Positions 43,320-53,721 of a stretch of DNA of 64,000 nucleotides are shown here, piece by piece; the first letter of the stretch is position 1; every line of letters begins with the position of its first letter. This DNA comes from Ciceribacter sp. T2.26MG-112.2 (GTDB lineage: Bacteria > Pseudomonadota > Alphaproteobacteria > Rhizobiales > Rhizobiaceae): assembly GCF_900492205.1 (NCBI RefSeq), contig NZ_UEYQ01000003.1:186001-250000 (forward strand). Direction: 5' to 3'. Below the pieces are notes generated by a model, which ran no database searches, was not told where the DNA came from, and was given only the letters and a program-made list of their open reading frames with translations. The position numbers were made by a program, and so were the translations under genes.

Positions 43320-44033
43320 ATGCGTGAAACGATGAAGGCCGCGCCGAACCGCAGGGCAGCCGAACAACTGCCGCTCGCCTTCGAGTACGGCACCGCGTCC
43401 GGCCGAGACGACCTTCTGGTTTCGGATCGTCTGGCGACCGCCGTCGCGCTGATCGACAGCTGGCCCGACTGGCCGTCGCCGGTGGTGATCCTCGCGGGAC
43501 CGGCCGGATCGGGAAAGTCGCATCTGGCGCGGATCTGGGCTGAACAGGCGCAGGCGACGCCGATCGATCCGGTCACGGGCAAGGATGCCGCCCGCCTCGC
43601 TGCTGAGGGGCCCGTCCTGCTCGAGGACGCCGATCGCGCGGGATTCGACGAAGTCGAGCTGTTTCATGTGATCAACAGTGTGCGCGAGCATGGCACCAGC
43701 CTGCTGATGACCTCGCGCACCTGGCCTCTGTCCTGGCCGGTGGCGCTCGCCGACCTGCGTTCGCGGCTGAAGGCGGCCACCTTGGTGGAAATCGGCAGCC
43801 CGGACGAGGCGCTCCTGTCCCAGGTGATCGTCAAGCTGTTCGCCGATCGCCAGCTTAATATTGACGACAAGATCGTCGACTATATCGTGAAGCGCATGGA
43901 GCGTTCGTGTGCCGCAGCCCAGGAGGTCGTCGACCGGATCGACCGGCTGGCCCTGTCGCGACGGACGAAGATCACGCGGGGGCTGGCGGCCGAAGTCCTG
44001 GGAGAACTCTACGAGCCCGACGGCACGGAGTGA
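43320..44033 (+). CDS. hdaA: DnaA-related regulator HdaA (regulatory inactivation of DnaA)
   Basis: A 237-residue AAA+ protein related to DnaA domain III but without the DNA-binding domain. It has the N-terminal clamp-binding motif QLPLAF at residues 16-21 and a Walker A loop GPAGSGKSHLA with Lys66. The sensor and lid helices follow. In Caulobacter, HdaA works with the beta clamp to stimulate ATP hydrolysis by DnaA and limit re-initiation. It starts right after the permease stop (TAGATG). ppk follows 77 bases later. Confidence 0.88.
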   Translation: MRETMKAAPNRRAAEQLPLAFEYGTASGRDDLLVSDRLATAVALIDSWPDWPSPVVILAGPAGSGKSHLARIWAEQAQATPIDPVTGKDAARLAAEGPVLLEDADRAGFDEVELFHVINSVREHGTSLLMTSRTWPLSWPVALADLRSRLKAATLVEIGSPDEALLSQVIVKLFADRQLNIDDKIVDYIVKRMERSCAAAQEVVDRIDRLALSRRTKITRGLAAEVLGELYEPDGTE

Positions 44034-44110
44034 GCGTCACAGGATTGTCGTTAAACTGTTATAATTGCGGGCACTCCGGCATTTGAGGGCCGGCAATCGA
44101 GGGATGGGCA

Positions 44111-46303
44111 ATGGATTCTGTGGTGACTGAGACGAATATCCCCGATCACGTCGTGGGGGAGGCACCGGAGGACCTGACCAACAGCCCCTTGCGCTTCATC
44201 AATCGCGAATTTTCCTGGCTGCAGTTCAACCGTCGCGTACTCGAGGAAACGCTAAACACGGCGCATCCGCTGCTCGAACGCATCCGATTTCTGTCGATTT
44301 CCGCCGCCAATCTCGACGAATTCTTCATGGTGCGAGTCGCAGGCCTCGAGGGCCAGGTCCGTCAGGGCATCACCATCAAGAGCCCGGACGGAAAGACGCC
44401 TGCCGAACAGTTGGATGATATCCTGAAGGAAATCGACAACCTGCAGATGGAACAGCAGGCTTCGCTGGCCGTCCTGCAGCAATACCTGGCCAAGGAGGAC
44501 ATCCTGATCGTCCGTCCGGCGGCGCTGTCTGCCGAGGACCGGACCTGGCTTGCGACGGAATTCGAGGAATCGATCTTCCCGGTGCTGACGCCGCTGTCGA
44601 TCGATCCGGCCCATCCTTTCCCGTTCATCCCCAATCTCGGCTTCTCGATGGGCTTGCAGCTCGAGAGCCGGCGCACGGCCGAACCGATGACGGCTCTCCT
44701 GCGCCTGCCGCCGACGCTGGACCGCTTCGTTCGCCTGCCGGACGACAAGTCGACGATCCGCTATATCACGCTGGAAGACGTCGTCGGCCTGTTCATCGAC
44801 CGCCTCTATCCGGGCTACGAGGTCAAGGGGTTCGGCACCTTCCGCATCATTCGCGACAGCGATATCGAAGTGGAGGAAGAGGCCGAAGACCTGGTGCGCT
44901 ATTTCGAAACGGCACTCAAGCGCCGCCGCCGCGGATCGGTGATCCGCATCGAGGTCGATTCGGAAATGCCGGTCGGCCTGCGCCAGTTCGTCGTGCATGA
45001 ACTGGCGGTTCCGGACAATCGCGTCGCTGTTCTGCCCGGCCTGCTGGCTCTCAACACGATTTCGGAAATCGCCAAGGCGCCGCGCGACGACCTGCGCTTC
45101 GAGCCCTACAATGCCCGTTTCCCGGAACGGGTGCGCGAACATGCGGGCGATTGCCTGGCGGCCATCCGCGAGAAGGACATGGTGGTCCACCACCCGTATG
45201 AATCCTTCGACGTGGTCGTGCAGTTCCTGCTCCAGGCGGCGCGCGACCCGGACGTTCTGGCGATCAAGCAGACGCTCTACCGCACATCGAACGACAGCCC
45301 GATCGTGCGCGCGCTGATCGACGCCGCCGATGCCGGCAAATCGGTAACGGCGCTGGTCGAACTGAAAGCCCGCTTCGACGAGGAGGCCAATATCCGCTGG
45401 GCACGCGACCTGGAACGCGCCGGCGTGCAGGTCGTGTTCGGCTTCATCGAACTGAAGACCCACGCCAAGATGTCCATGGTCGTGCGGCGCGAAGACGGCA
45501 AGCTTCGGACCTATTGCCACCTCGGCACCGGCAACTACCATCCGGTGACGGCGAAGATCTACACCGACCTGTCCTTCTTCACCTGCAATCCGAAGATCGC
45601 CCACGACATGGCGAATGTCTTCAATTTCATCACCGGCTATGGCGAACCGGAGGAGGGCATGAAGCTCGCGGTTTCGCCCTACACGCTTCGGCCCCGCATC
45701 CTGCGCCATATCGAGGAAGAGATCGTCCACGCGAAATCCGGCAAACCGGCATCGATCTGGATGAAGATGAACTCACTGGTTGACCCGGAGATCATCGACG
45801 CGCTCTACCGCGCCAGCCAGGCCGGCGTCGAGATCGACCTCGTCATCCGCGGCATCTGCTGCCTGCGTCCGCGCGTGCCGGGCTTGTCCGACAATATCCG
45901 CGTGAAGTCGATTGTCGGCCGCTTTCTCGAGCACAGCCGCATCTTCTGCTTCGGCAACGGCTTCGGCCTGCCCTCGGAAAAGGCGCTCGTCTACATCGGC
46001 TCGGCCGACATGATGCCGCGCAATCTCGACCGCCGGGTCGAGACGCTGGTGCCGCTCGTCAACCCGACCGTCCATGAGCAGGTTCTTTCACAGATCATGC
46101 TGGGCAACCTGATTGACAACCAGCAGAGCTACGAGATATTGCCCGACGGGACGTCGCGGCGCATGGAAGTGCGGCCCGGCGAGGAACCTTTTAACGCGCA
46201 ACACTATTTCATGACCAATCCGAGCCTGTCGGGCCGGGGAGATTCGCTGAATGAAAGCGCGCCGAAACTGATTGCCGGGATCATCTCCGGCAGGAAACAA
46301 TAA
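44111..46303 (+). CDS. ppk1: Polyphosphate kinase 1
   Basis: PPK1 polymerises the terminal phosphate of ATP into polyphosphate through a phosphohistidine. The 730-residue protein has the N-terminal [16 protein letters not shown] region, the catalytic histidine segment [17 protein letters not shown], the second conserved histidine in [10 protein letters not shown], and the C-terminal [21 protein letters not shown] motif (here [11 protein letters not shown]). The length is normal. ppx follows in the same direction 10 bases after the stop. Confidence 0.97.
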   Translation: MDSVVTETNIPDHVVGEAPEDLTNSPLRFINREFSWLQFNRRVLEETLNTAHPLLERIRFLSISAANLDEFFMVRVAGLEGQVRQGITIKSPDGKTPAEQLDDILKEIDNLQMEQQASLAVLQQYLAKEDILIVRPAALSAEDRTWLATEFEESIFPVLTPLSIDPAHPFPFIPNLGFSMGLQLESRRTAEPMTALLRLPPTLDRFVRLPDDKSTIRYITLEDVVGLFIDRLYPGYEVKGFGTFRIIRDSDIEVEEEAEDLVRYFETALKRRRRGSVIRIEVDSEMPVGLRQFVVHELAVPDNRVAVLPGLLALNTISEIAKAPRDDLRFEPYNARFPERVREHAGDCLAAIREKDMVVHHPYESFDVVVQFLLQAARDPDVLAIKQTLYRTSNDSPIVRALIDAADAGKSVTALVELKARFDEEANIRWARDLERAGVQVVFGFIELKTHAKMSMVVRREDGKLRTYCHLGTGNYHPVTAKIYTDLSFFTCNPKIAHDMANVFNFITGYGEPEEGMKLAVSPYTLRPRILRHIEEEIVHAKSGKPASIWMKMNSLVDPEIIDALYRASQAGVEIDLVIRGICCLRPRVPGLSDNIRVKSIVGRFLEHSRIFCFGNGFGLPSEKALVYIGSADMMPRNLDRRVETLVPLVNPTVHEQVLSQIMLGNLIDNQQSYEILPDGTSRRMEVRPGEEPFNAQHYFMTNPSLSGRGDSLNESAPKLIAGIISGRKQ

Positions 46304-46313
46304 CTGGTACTTC

Positions 46314-47834
46314 ATGACAAGATCAGAAGCGCAGGGGCGACTGCCTGGCATAGCCCCTGTCTCCGTCGTCGACATCGGCTCGAACTCGATCCGACTGGTC
46401 ATCTATGAAGGCCTGTCGCGGGCACCCACCGTCTTGTTCAACGAGAAGGTGCTGTGCGGGCTGGGCAAGGGTCTGGCGACCACCGGGCGGATGGACGACG
46501 AGGGCGTATCGCGGGCGCTCGCAGCCTTGAAGCGTTTCGGCGCGCTGTCGCGCCAGGCACGCGCCACGGCGATGTATGTGCTGGCGACCGCCGCCGCCCG
46601 CGAGGCGCAGAACGGCCCCGATTTCATCCGCCGGGCCGAAGAAATCCTCGGCCAGGGCATCGAGGTCCTGACCGGCGAGCAGGAGGCCCTTTATTCGGCG
46701 CTTGGTATCGTCAGCGGCTTCCATGATCCGGACGGGATCGCCGGCGACCTCGGCGGCGGCTCGCTCGAACTGATCGACATCAAGGGGCGCGAACTTGGCA
46801 CCGGCGTCACCCTGCCGCTCGGCGGCCTGAGGCTGTCCGAGACGGCCGGCGGTTCGATCGCCAAGGCACGGGCTTATTCCCGCAAGTTGATCAAGTCGGC
46901 GGCGATGCTGGAACGGGGCAGGGGCCGCACCTTCTACGCGGTCGGCGGCACATGGCGAAACATCGCCAAGCTGCACATGGAAATGCGGAACTACCCCTTG
47001 CACATGATGCAGGGCTACGAGCTGCCTTACGACGAAATCGTCCGGTTTCTCGATGACATCATATCCGGTACCAACGCCCGCGATCCGGCCTGGGGATCGA
47101 TTTCCAAGAGCCGCCGTACCCTGCTGCCCTTCGGTGCGGTCGCCATGCGCGAGGTGCTGGAGGTGATGCGGCCCGACCGGGTTTCGTTCTCGGCACAGGG
47201 CGTGCGCGAGGGCTACCTCTATTCTCTGCTGTCCGAGGAGGATCGCGCGCTCGATCCGCTGCTGGCGGCGGCCGACGAACTGGCCATCCTCAGGGCCCGT
47301 TCACCGGAACATGCCCGCGAACTGGCCGATTGGACGGGGCGCATGATGCCCTTCTTCGGCGTGACCGAAACGCAAGAGGAGAGCCGCTACCGGCAGGCCG
47401 CCTGCCTGCTTGCCGATATCAGCTGGCGCGCACATCCCGACTATCGCGGCCTGCAGGCACTCAACATCATCGCCCATTCCTCCTTCGTCGGCATCACCCA
47501 CCCGGGCCGCGCCTTTATCGCGCTCGCCAATTATTATCGTTTCGAGGGCCTCTACGACGATGGCCAGACGGGTCCGCTGGCGACGATCGCCACCGAGCGG
47601 CTGCTGGAAAACGCCAAGCTGCTCGGCGGTCTGCTGCGTGTCGTCTATCTGTTCTCCGCTTCGATGCCGGGTATCGTCCACAACCTGGCATTCCGGCCTT
47701 CCGCGCGGCCGGATCTCGATCTGGAATTCGTCGTGCCGTCCGCCTATCGCGAATTCGCCGGCGAACGGCTCGACGGCCGCCTGCAGCAACTGGCGCGCCT
47801 GACCGGCAAGCGGCTGGCGTTCCGCTTCGAATAG
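46314..47834 (+). CDS. ppx: Exopolyphosphatase / Ppx-GppA family
   Basis: Ppx removes terminal phosphates from polyphosphate; related enzymes hydrolyse pppGpp. The 506-residue protein begins the actin-like fold with VSVVDIGSNSIRLVIYE and has GEQEALYSALG, DLGGGSLEL and a C-terminal HD-like region (ALNIIAHSSFVGITHPGR). The frame is open upstream to 46272, but ATG 46314 is the sensible start, although its ribosome binding site is weak. Pairing with ppk allows linked control of polyphosphate synthesis and breakdown. Confidence 0.94.
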   Translation: MTRSEAQGRLPGIAPVSVVDIGSNSIRLVIYEGLSRAPTVLFNEKVLCGLGKGLATTGRMDDEGVSRALAALKRFGALSRQARATAMYVLATAAAREAQNGPDFIRRAEEILGQGIEVLTGEQEALYSALGIVSGFHDPDGIAGDLGGGSLELIDIKGRELGTGVTLPLGGLRLSETAGGSIAKARAYSRKLIKSAAMLERGRGRTFYAVGGTWRNIAKLHMEMRNYPLHMMQGYELPYDEIVRFLDDIISGTNARDPAWGSISKSRRTLLPFGAVAMREVLEVMRPDRVSFSAQGVREGYLYSLLSEEDRALDPLLAAADELAILRARSPEHARELADWTGRMMPFFGVTETQEESRYRQAACLLADISWRAHPDYRGLQALNIIAHSSFVGITHPGRAFIALANYYRFEGLYDDGQTGPLATIATERLLENAKLLGGLLRVVYLFSASMPGIVHNLAFRPSARPDLDLEFVVPSAYREFAGERLDGRLQQLARLTGKRLAFRFE

Positions 47835-47964
47835 GGTTTTCGCACCGCGCCTGCGGGGCGCTCCAACGGCAGTCCAGCTTTCGTCCATCGTTGACAAGTT
47901 AGGCAATAGCCGGATCTGCAAGGCGACGGTCGGCATGGTCCTTTGCCTCTGGACCGAACGAAGA

Positions 47965-48000
47965 GCAAAAAGAGCCGGCGGGGGAGACCCGCCGGCTCTT
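47965..48000 (-). terminator. Intrinsic terminator after the phytase-like gene
   Basis: A 13-bp perfect stem (AAGAGCCGGCGGG / CCCGCCGGCTCTT, 47970-48000) with a GGAGA loop is followed on the minus strand by TTTTTGCTC. It is oriented for the leftward phytase-like gene, 27 bases past its stop. Confidence 0.88.
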
Positions 48001-48026
48001 CCGTTTCCGCCTGCGTGCAGCCAGGT

Positions 48027-49382
48027 TTACTTGGCGGCGAGGAACTCGCCGACCTCGAGCAGCACGAATTCGTTATCGTCCGCCTTGTCGAGGGCGCGGC
48101 CGGCCGAGAACGGCAGGTTGTTGTCATTGCCGACGACGATGTGGGTAGCGTCGATGACATCGACGTCCTCGATCGTGACGAACGGCATGTCATAAAAGCC
48201 TTCGCCGCCGCCCTGGCGCTTCTTGTTGTCCGGATCGGCGATCTTCATCAGATCGATGTAGCCGATCTTGCGAACGGCCTTGCCGGCATTCTCGTCGGTC
48301 ATTTCGATCTTGTAGATGCGCTTGTGCTTGGCGGGCGTGGCAAAGCAGGTCGGTTCCGGCTTCTTCGGATCGGCGCAAGCCTGTGTCGTGGCACCCGCAC
48401 CGTTGTCGCGCTCGATGACGAGGGCGGTCGTGCCGTCGATCATGTTGAAGTCGCCGATGGCCTCGCCGCCTTCCGACAGCGGATAGAGCCACGAACGACC
48501 GGTCCAGGCCTTGGAGGCGGTGTCGAGTTCGATGATGCGCAGCGCCGTCAGGCCATCAGCCTTTTCGACCGAGCCGTCTTCGAGAAAGAGCGGACCTTCG
48601 AGCAAGCCATAGAGCTTGGCGCCGTCCTTCGACATAGCCATGCCTTCATAGCCGCCCGAACGCTTCAGGTTGAAGGCGGGCAGTTTGGCGGTCGGGTTTG
48701 CCGGAACGACGAGCGTCGCATTGTCCGGCGACTTCACCTCGATCTCGCCGGCCTTGGTCGGGATCACGTCGGTGAGCTTGCCGTCCCGGGTGAACTTCAG
48801 GATATAGGGGCCGAATTCCTCGCCCACCCAGAAGCCGTCAGCCGTGGGCTGGATCGATTCGACGTCGAAATCGGCGCCGGTCAGGTAGCGCTGCTCGGCG
48901 CCTTCCATGACGATCGGGAAGGGAGCCTTCTTGTCGGGGTCGGACAGGAAGACGGTTTCGAGATGCTCGACCTTGCCGGCGTCCCAGCCGAACTTGATGT
49001 GATGCAGCATCAGCATCGAGTCGGACGAGTTGTTCTTCGAACCGAAGCCGTTGTCGGACAGGCTCCAGAAGGTGCCGTCATCCATCGTCTTGATGCCGGA
49101 AAAGCCCTGCATGGCCTGGCCGTCGAAGGGCATGGACAGGCCGGTCGCGCGCACGCCGTCCTTGCCGGGTACGGTGCCGAGGCCTTCCGCGCGCTTGCGG
49201 TCGGCGGTGGTGAACTTGCCCGAGGTCTTCAGGTGCGCCGGCGCGTCGGCCGGGGCGGCGATGATCGTGTTGGCCGGCAGGATCGCATGGCTGACGAGCT
49301 TTGCCGGAAAAGCGGTTTCGTCGGCGAAGGCCGGAGTGGCGAGGAGGAAAAGGGATACGGAAGCAAAGAGATGATTTTTCAT
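48027..49382 (-). CDS. Exported esterase-like/phytase-like beta-propeller protein
   Basis: A 451-residue exported protein with a signal peptide (about 1-20, SVSLFLLATPAFA). The body matches the phytase-like domain family: MQGFSGIKTMDDGTFWSLSDNGFGSKNNS (in parts), DFDVESIQPTADGFWVGEEFGPYILKF (in parts), GGYEGMAMS and the late FVTIEDVDVIDATHIVVGNDNNLP. Repeated blade-like segments suggest a beta-propeller. Despite the name, members are not proven phytases; phosphoester or ester hydrolysis in the periplasm is a guess. It has its own terminator, and the tandem gene upstream is 141 bases away. Confidence 0.87.
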   Translation of the reverse strand: MKNHLFASVSLFLLATPAFADETAFPAKLVSHAILPANTIIAAPADAPAHLKTSGKFTTADRKRAEGLGTVPGKDGVRATGLSMPFDGQAMQGFSGIKTMDDGTFWSLSDNGFGSKNNSSDSMLMLHHIKFGWDAGKVEHLETVFLSDPDKKAPFPIVMEGAEQRYLTGADFDVESIQPTADGFWVGEEFGPYILKFTRDGKLTDVIPTKAGEIEVKSPDNATLVVPANPTAKLPAFNLKRSGGYEGMAMSKDGAKLYGLLEGPLFLEDGSVEKADGLTALRIIELDTASKAWTGRSWLYPLSEGGEAIGDFNMIDGTTALVIERDNGAGATTQACADPKKPEPTCFATPAKHKRIYKIEMTDENAGKAVRKIGYIDLMKIADPDNKKRQGGGEGFYDMPFVTIEDVDVIDATHIVVGNDNNLPFSAGRALDKADDNEFVLLEVGEFLAAK

Positions 49383-49523
49383 GGCGTCACCATTCGTGAG
49401 ACGGTTTCAGACGCGGCATGGTTAGGGAGCGCCCGTGTCAGAGCGATCTCCGTTCGATGAAGTTTCGGTGACTGTCCTCAAGCGTGACAGCGATCAGTGG
49501 GCGCGCGTTGGTGAAAGATGCTC

Positions 49524-50528
49524 TCACGCCTCCAGAGCCAGCACGGCAAAACTCGCCAACCAGTGTTCGCCCATATAGTCCCCGGCGACATGGGGAAGGG
49601 CGGCCTCCAGATGGCGCTCGGCCGCTGCGTTCATGATCGTCCGCCGGGCGTCCGTTTCCGCGACCGATGCGGCCAGCGACCGCCAGCACCAGGCGCGCGA
49701 AAGGTTGAGCCCGTCAAGATGGGCGATCTTGCCGTCGGAGCGATCGGAGACCGAAGCCGGGGAGAACAGGGTCTTGGGTTCGCCGCTTTCGGGGCCGGGC
49801 AGGAAACGGCCGAACCAGACGCCGAAATCGTCGGCGCGAAGCAGCCGGTGCATGCACTCCGCCTCGATCAGCGTCGAGGACAGGAAGTCGTCGCCCGAGG
49901 GTTCGCCCCAGGCAGGACAATTCTCGTCCGGCCCATACCAGCGGAGCGCCGTCATGCGCAGCAGATCGATGAAGCTTTCGTCACCAACCGCATTGCCATA
50001 GTCGGCGGCGAGGCGAAGGGCGAAGGCCGTGTTGAAATGCGTGCCGACCCGCACCGGATAGGTGGCGAGCGGCAGGAATTCGCAGAAGCGCCCGACGATC
50101 CGGTCTGTCAGTGGCCGCAGGGACCGGGCGAAGCGGCGGTCTTCGGCCGCCTCCAGTTCCGCGGCCAGTTTCAGCAGCCGGCCCCAGCCATAGGACCGCT
50201 CGAAGCCGCGATTCATCGGGCGATCGAAGGTGGCGCATTCGCCGGCGATGCTCTCACCCGTCAGCCGGCGGTTGAGCAGCGCGCGGATCGCCTCGGCCGA
50301 TGGCATGTCGGGAAAACGGTTGAGCAAACGGACAAGCATCCAGTAGCCGTGCACGCAGGAATGCCAGTCGAAGCTGCCGAAGAAGACCGGATGCCTTTCG
50401 CGTGGGCTTTGCACATCGCTCTCCCCGGCAAGCACATGGCCGGGCTTGTGCGGGTATTCGCGCTCGACATGGCCAAGGGCGATCCGCGCGAAGCGGTCGG
50501 CGGTCTCGCCATCAAGCGTCGTCGTCAT
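49524..50528 (-). CDS. DUF2891 family protein
   Basis: A 334-residue protein of the DUF2891 family, recognisable by the ERHPVFFGSFDWHSCVHGYWML region near the N-terminus and GWGRLLKLAAEL in the middle. The all-helical pattern with many Trp/His/Asp residues suggests an (alpha/alpha) toroid, as in glycoside-active or epimerase-like proteins, but no activity is established. The start at ATG 50528 overlaps the end of the Rsm22 gene by 17 bases, so it is translationally coupled to it. It is the last gene of the leftward rnd-Rsm22-DUF2891 set. Confidence 0.87.
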   Translation of the reverse strand: MTTTLDGETADRFARIALGHVEREYPHKPGHVLAGESDVQSPRERHPVFFGSFDWHSCVHGYWMLVRLLNRFPDMPSAEAIRALLNRRLTGESIAGECATFDRPMNRGFERSYGWGRLLKLAAELEAAEDRRFARSLRPLTDRIVGRFCEFLPLATYPVRVGTHFNTAFALRLAADYGNAVGDESFIDLLRMTALRWYGPDENCPAWGEPSGDDFLSSTLIEAECMHRLLRADDFGVWFGRFLPGPESGEPKTLFSPASVSDRSDGKIAHLDGLNLSRAWCWRSLAASVAETDARRTIMNAAAERHLEAALPHVAGDYMGEHWLASFAVLALEA

Positions 50529-51510
50529 CGCTAACGTCCCCGCTCTCCAGTTCGAAAGCATCGCCCCAGTCGGCGCGACGGGCCTCCTTGAACACGGCGC
50601 CGTCGCGGCGGCTGACGGTCAGTTCCTCGGCGCGACCGTCGGCAAGACAGAGCTTCAGCCTGGCCAGTCCGCTCGACGTGCGCGGCGGCGCGAGCACGCG
50701 GGCGGCGGGCGGCGTAGCGGCTTGGCGCGAGGCGGCGATGAAGATGTATTTCTCGTCTTCCCACGGCACTTCGGCCCCCTTGGAAAGCCGGTGAACCCGC
50801 GAGCGCGCGACCCGGCGCGAGAAATGGCACCAGTCGGGTGCCGTGATCGGACAGGCTTTCGCATGCGGACAGGGCGCAACAATCTCGGCACCCGCGTCGA
50901 TCAGCACCTGCCGCGCCGCAAGAATGCGCCGCCATCCGGCCGGCGTGCCCGGTTCGACGATGACGATGGTATGGTCGGTCAGATCCCAGAGACGCTTGAC
51001 GACATTTCCAATGGCCGTCTCGGCAATCTCGTCCAGCACATAGGCCAGCGTCACGAGGTCGGCCGGTTCGAGCGGCGGGACGGTGCCGGTGATGTCGCCG
51101 GCGAGCCAGTCCGTCACGACGTTCGAGTGCTTCGCCAAAGCCGCGCCGACCGAGCGGATGGCGGGGCTCGCCTCGACGAGGGTGGCACGATCCAGTTCCG
51201 ACCACACATCTGTGGCCGCCCAGAACACCGTGCCGGGCCCGGCGCCGAAATCGAGAAGGCTCGTCGGCTGGAAATCGGCGGACGCCTCTTCGACCATGGA
51301 GAGCGCAGCGCGAACCGCGGCATAGGTCGCCGGCAGGCGGGTGGCGAGATAGGCTTTGGCGGCAAGCTCGCCATCGAGATGGAATTTGCCGTCGCGCACC
51401 TCCCGCCGATAGCGATCGGAGAGTTTTTCGCTGGCGCGGGCCAGACGCTCGATCGGTTCATGCGCCAGCATCTGCTCGACGGCGGCCTTGAGCGGGGCGG
51501 GGAGTTCCAT
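50512..51510 (-). CDS. Rsm22-family small-subunit ribosome-associated methyltransferase-like protein
   Basis: A 332-residue protein of the Rsm22 family, whose mitochondrial members act in small-subunit rRNA maturation. A SAM-binding-like loop LLDFGAGPGTVFWAA lies near residue 85. The family's cysteine cluster is present (CPHAKACPITAPDWCHF), which in some members binds an Fe-S cluster, followed by the basic RRVARSRVHRL segment. It lies 32 bases downstream of rnd and overlaps DUF2891, so it is in a possible RNA-processing operon with RNase D. Confidence 0.9.
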   Translation of the reverse strand: MELPAPLKAAVEQMLAHEPIERLARASEKLSDRYRREVRDGKFHLDGELAAKAYLATRLPATYAAVRAALSMVEEASADFQPTSLLDFGAGPGTVFWAATDVWSELDRATLVEASPAIRSVGAALAKHSNVVTDWLAGDITGTVPPLEPADLVTLAYVLDEIAETAIGNVVKRLWDLTDHTIVIVEPGTPAGWRRILAARQVLIDAGAEIVAPCPHAKACPITAPDWCHFSRRVARSRVHRLSKGAEVPWEDEKYIFIAASRQAATPPAARVLAPPRTSSGLARLKLCLADGRAEELTVSRRDGAVFKEARRADWGDAFELESGDVSDDDDA

Positions 51511-51542
51511 CGATCCCGTCCTCTTTCGCTAGCCTGCGGGGC

Positions 51543-52688
51543 TCAGAATTCCACCGCTTCGACGCGCTTGTCGACGAAGCGCAGGCCGACCCCACCGGAA
51601 ATCAGCTTCAGCGCGACATCGCCAAACAGTTCGCGCCGCCAGCCATGCATGGCCTGGACATCGGCCTTTTCGCCCTCGGCGGCGATCTTTTCCAGATCCT
51701 CGGTATTGGCGATCACCTTCGAGGCGACGCCATGTTTCTCCGAGGTAAGACGGAGCAGCACCTTCAACAGCTCGACGGCGGCCTGGGCGCCCTCGGGGGC
51801 GTGGCTGTGGCGCTGGACATGCGGCATGTCCGACTTCGGCAAGGCAAGCGCCGCATTGACCTGTTCGACGATCGCCGCACCCGAGGCAGAGCGTTCCCAG
51901 CCCTTCGGGATGGTGCGCAGCCTTGCCAGCGCTTCGGTGTCCTTCGGCTGCTGCTGGGCGATCTCGTAGATCGCATCATCCTTCAGCACGCGCGAGCGCG
52001 GGACGTTGCGATTGCGCGCTTCGCGTTCGCGCCAGGCGGCGACATATTGCATGACGGCCAGTTCCTGCGGCTTGCGCAGCCGCATTTTCAGCCGCTGCCA
52101 GGCGTCGTCGGGATGAAGGTCGTAGGTCTCGCGGGATTCGAGGATCGCCATTTCCTCGGTCAGCCAGGCGGCACGGCCCTCGCGGTCGAGTTCTTCCTTG
52201 AGCTTCAGATAGACGTCGCGCAGGTGGGTGACGTCGGCCAGCGCATAGTCGAGCTGCTTTTCCGACAGCGGCCGGCGGCTCCAGTCGGTGAAGCGCGAAG
52301 TCTTGTCGATATGGACGTTCTTTACCTTCTGCACCAGCTGGTCGTAGGAGACGCTGTCGCCGAAGCCGCAGACCATTGCTGCGACCTGGGTGTCGAAGAT
52401 CGGATGCGGGATCAGGTTGCCGAGATGGAAGATGATTTCGATGTCCTGGCGGGCGGCATGAAATACCTTGATCACCGATGTATCGGCCATCAGCGTGAAG
52501 AAGGGCGAAAGATCGAGGCCCTTGGCCAGCGGATCGACGATCACTTCGAGATCGGGGCTCGCCATCTGGATCAGGCAGAGTTCCGGCCAGAACGTCGTTT
52601 CGCGCAGGAACTCGGTGTCGATGGTGATGAAATCCGATTGGGCGAGCTTCAGGCAGGCTTCTTCTAATGCGGCAGTGGTCTCGATCAT
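51543..52688 (-). CDS. rnd: Ribonuclease D
   Basis: RNase D is a 3'-5' exonuclease for tRNA and small-RNA maturation. The 381-residue protein has the DEDD domain: Asp24 and Glu26 in FITIDTEFLRE, Asp in FHAARQDIEIIFHLG, and the DYALADVTHLRD segment with the last Asp. An HRDC domain follows (about 210-290, AVMQYVAAWREREARNRNVPRS in parts). It is the first gene of the leftward rnd-Rsm22-DUF2891 group. Confidence 0.95.
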   Translation of the reverse strand: MIETTAALEEACLKLAQSDFITIDTEFLRETTFWPELCLIQMASPDLEVIVDPLAKGLDLSPFFTLMADTSVIKVFHAARQDIEIIFHLGNLIPHPIFDTQVAAMVCGFGDSVSYDQLVQKVKNVHIDKTSRFTDWSRRPLSEKQLDYALADVTHLRDVYLKLKEELDREGRAAWLTEEMAILESRETYDLHPDDAWQRLKMRLRKPQELAVMQYVAAWREREARNRNVPRSRVLKDDAIYEIAQQQPKDTEALARLRTIPKGWERSASGAAIVEQVNAALALPKSDMPHVQRHSHAPEGAQAAVELLKVLLRLTSEKHGVASKVIANTEDLEKIAAEGEKADVQAMHGWRRELFGDVALKLISGGVGLRFVDKRVEAVEF

Positions 52689-52815
52689 TGGGGCTCGGTC
52701 ATGAACTGGAGTGGATCAACCTTAGTTCCCCTTTCGACCGGCGATGTCAATACAACCGGCGCCCTGCGGGCCTTGCCGGGGCGTTGACCCACGGCTTTTC
52801 CGCGTGGCTGATAGG

Positions 52816-53721
52816 TCAGCCTTGGTCGGCGGCATCGATGCCGCGCGCCTTGCGCACTTCCGCGATGTTGGCTCGGTGGACTTCTTCGTAGGGTTCGAAA
52901 TAGATGATCCGCCCGGCGTCGATATCCTCGGCCACGAAGTCGCGCAGGGAGAGGCTGTCGAGGGCCGGGTCTTCGGCGCGATCGAGCAGCCTTTGCAGGT
53001 AGTCGCGATTGGCGTCGATCAGGCTTGGCGCATAGCCGCCGGCGGCGATCCGCTCGCGTGCGCCATGGTCCGGCAGGATGCGGCGGATCGGTAGGGTCTT
53101 CAGCCGATTGAGTTCGGCGATGTGGGTGGCGATATGCTCGGGCTCGGAGATGTAGGTGATGGTGTCCTCGAGCGTATCTCCGGCCAGAACTATGCCCTCG
53201 TCCGGCAGGAACAGCACGGTCCCATCGGCGCTGTGAATGTCGAATTGCAGAAGTTCGAACGTCCGTTCGCCGAGCGTCAGGGTCATCTGCCGGTCGAACA
53301 GCCGGTTCGGCATGACCACGGGATTGATCGGCGGCGTCTTGCGCGCGAGTGTCTTGACCTTCTCGATCAGCGCCTTTGCCGTCAGTCGGTTGGCGATGAT
53401 TTCGCAATCGGCGAAGATCGCATTGCCGGCAATATGGTCGGTGTGCCAGTGGCTGAGCACGAGGCGCATGGCCGTGACGCCCAGCCCTTCGAGGTGGTCG
53501 CGCACCGCGCGGGCATGGTCGAGCGACGTATGGCTGTCGTAGACGATCGCCTCATGGCCGGCGACCAGGGCGTAAGTGGCGATGCCGAGCGAATAGGCGC
53601 CGTCGTCGAGCCAGTTCTTTGCCTCGGAGTAAAGGCGCTTTCCGACGATCCGGCCGTCGTAATAGGCATAGAGATCGGGATAGGGCTCGAGCACGGTCAT
53701 CGTGGCGGCGAGGTTTGGCAA
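52816..53721 (-). CDS. Metallo-beta-lactamase fold hydrolase
   Basis: A 301-residue MBL-fold hydrolase with the zinc motif H-x-H-x-D-H at His91-Trp-His93-Thr-Asp95-His96 (SHWHTDHIAG) and later metal ligands in LAGDTLEDT and LPDHGARE. The subgroup resembles glyoxalase II-like or phosphodiesterase-like enzymes; the substrate is not visible. The start is TTG 53721, because AAGGAG lies seven to eight bases upstream; ATG 53700 has no such site. It lies 154 bases downstream of the MFS gene on the same strand. Confidence 0.87.
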   Translation of the reverse strand: MPNLAATMTVLEPYPDLYAYYDGRIVGKRLYSEAKNWLDDGAYSLGIATYALVAGHEAIVYDSHTSLDHARAVRDHLEGLGVTAMRLVLSHWHTDHIAGNAIFADCEIIANRLTAKALIEKVKTLARKTPPINPVVMPNRLFDRQMTLTLGERTFELLQFDIHSADGTVLFLPDEGIVLAGDTLEDTITYISEPEHIATHIAELNRLKTLPIRRILPDHGARERIAAGGYAPSLIDANRDYLQRLLDRAEDPALDSLSLRDFVAEDIDAGRIIYFEPYEEVHRANIAEVRKARGIDAADQG

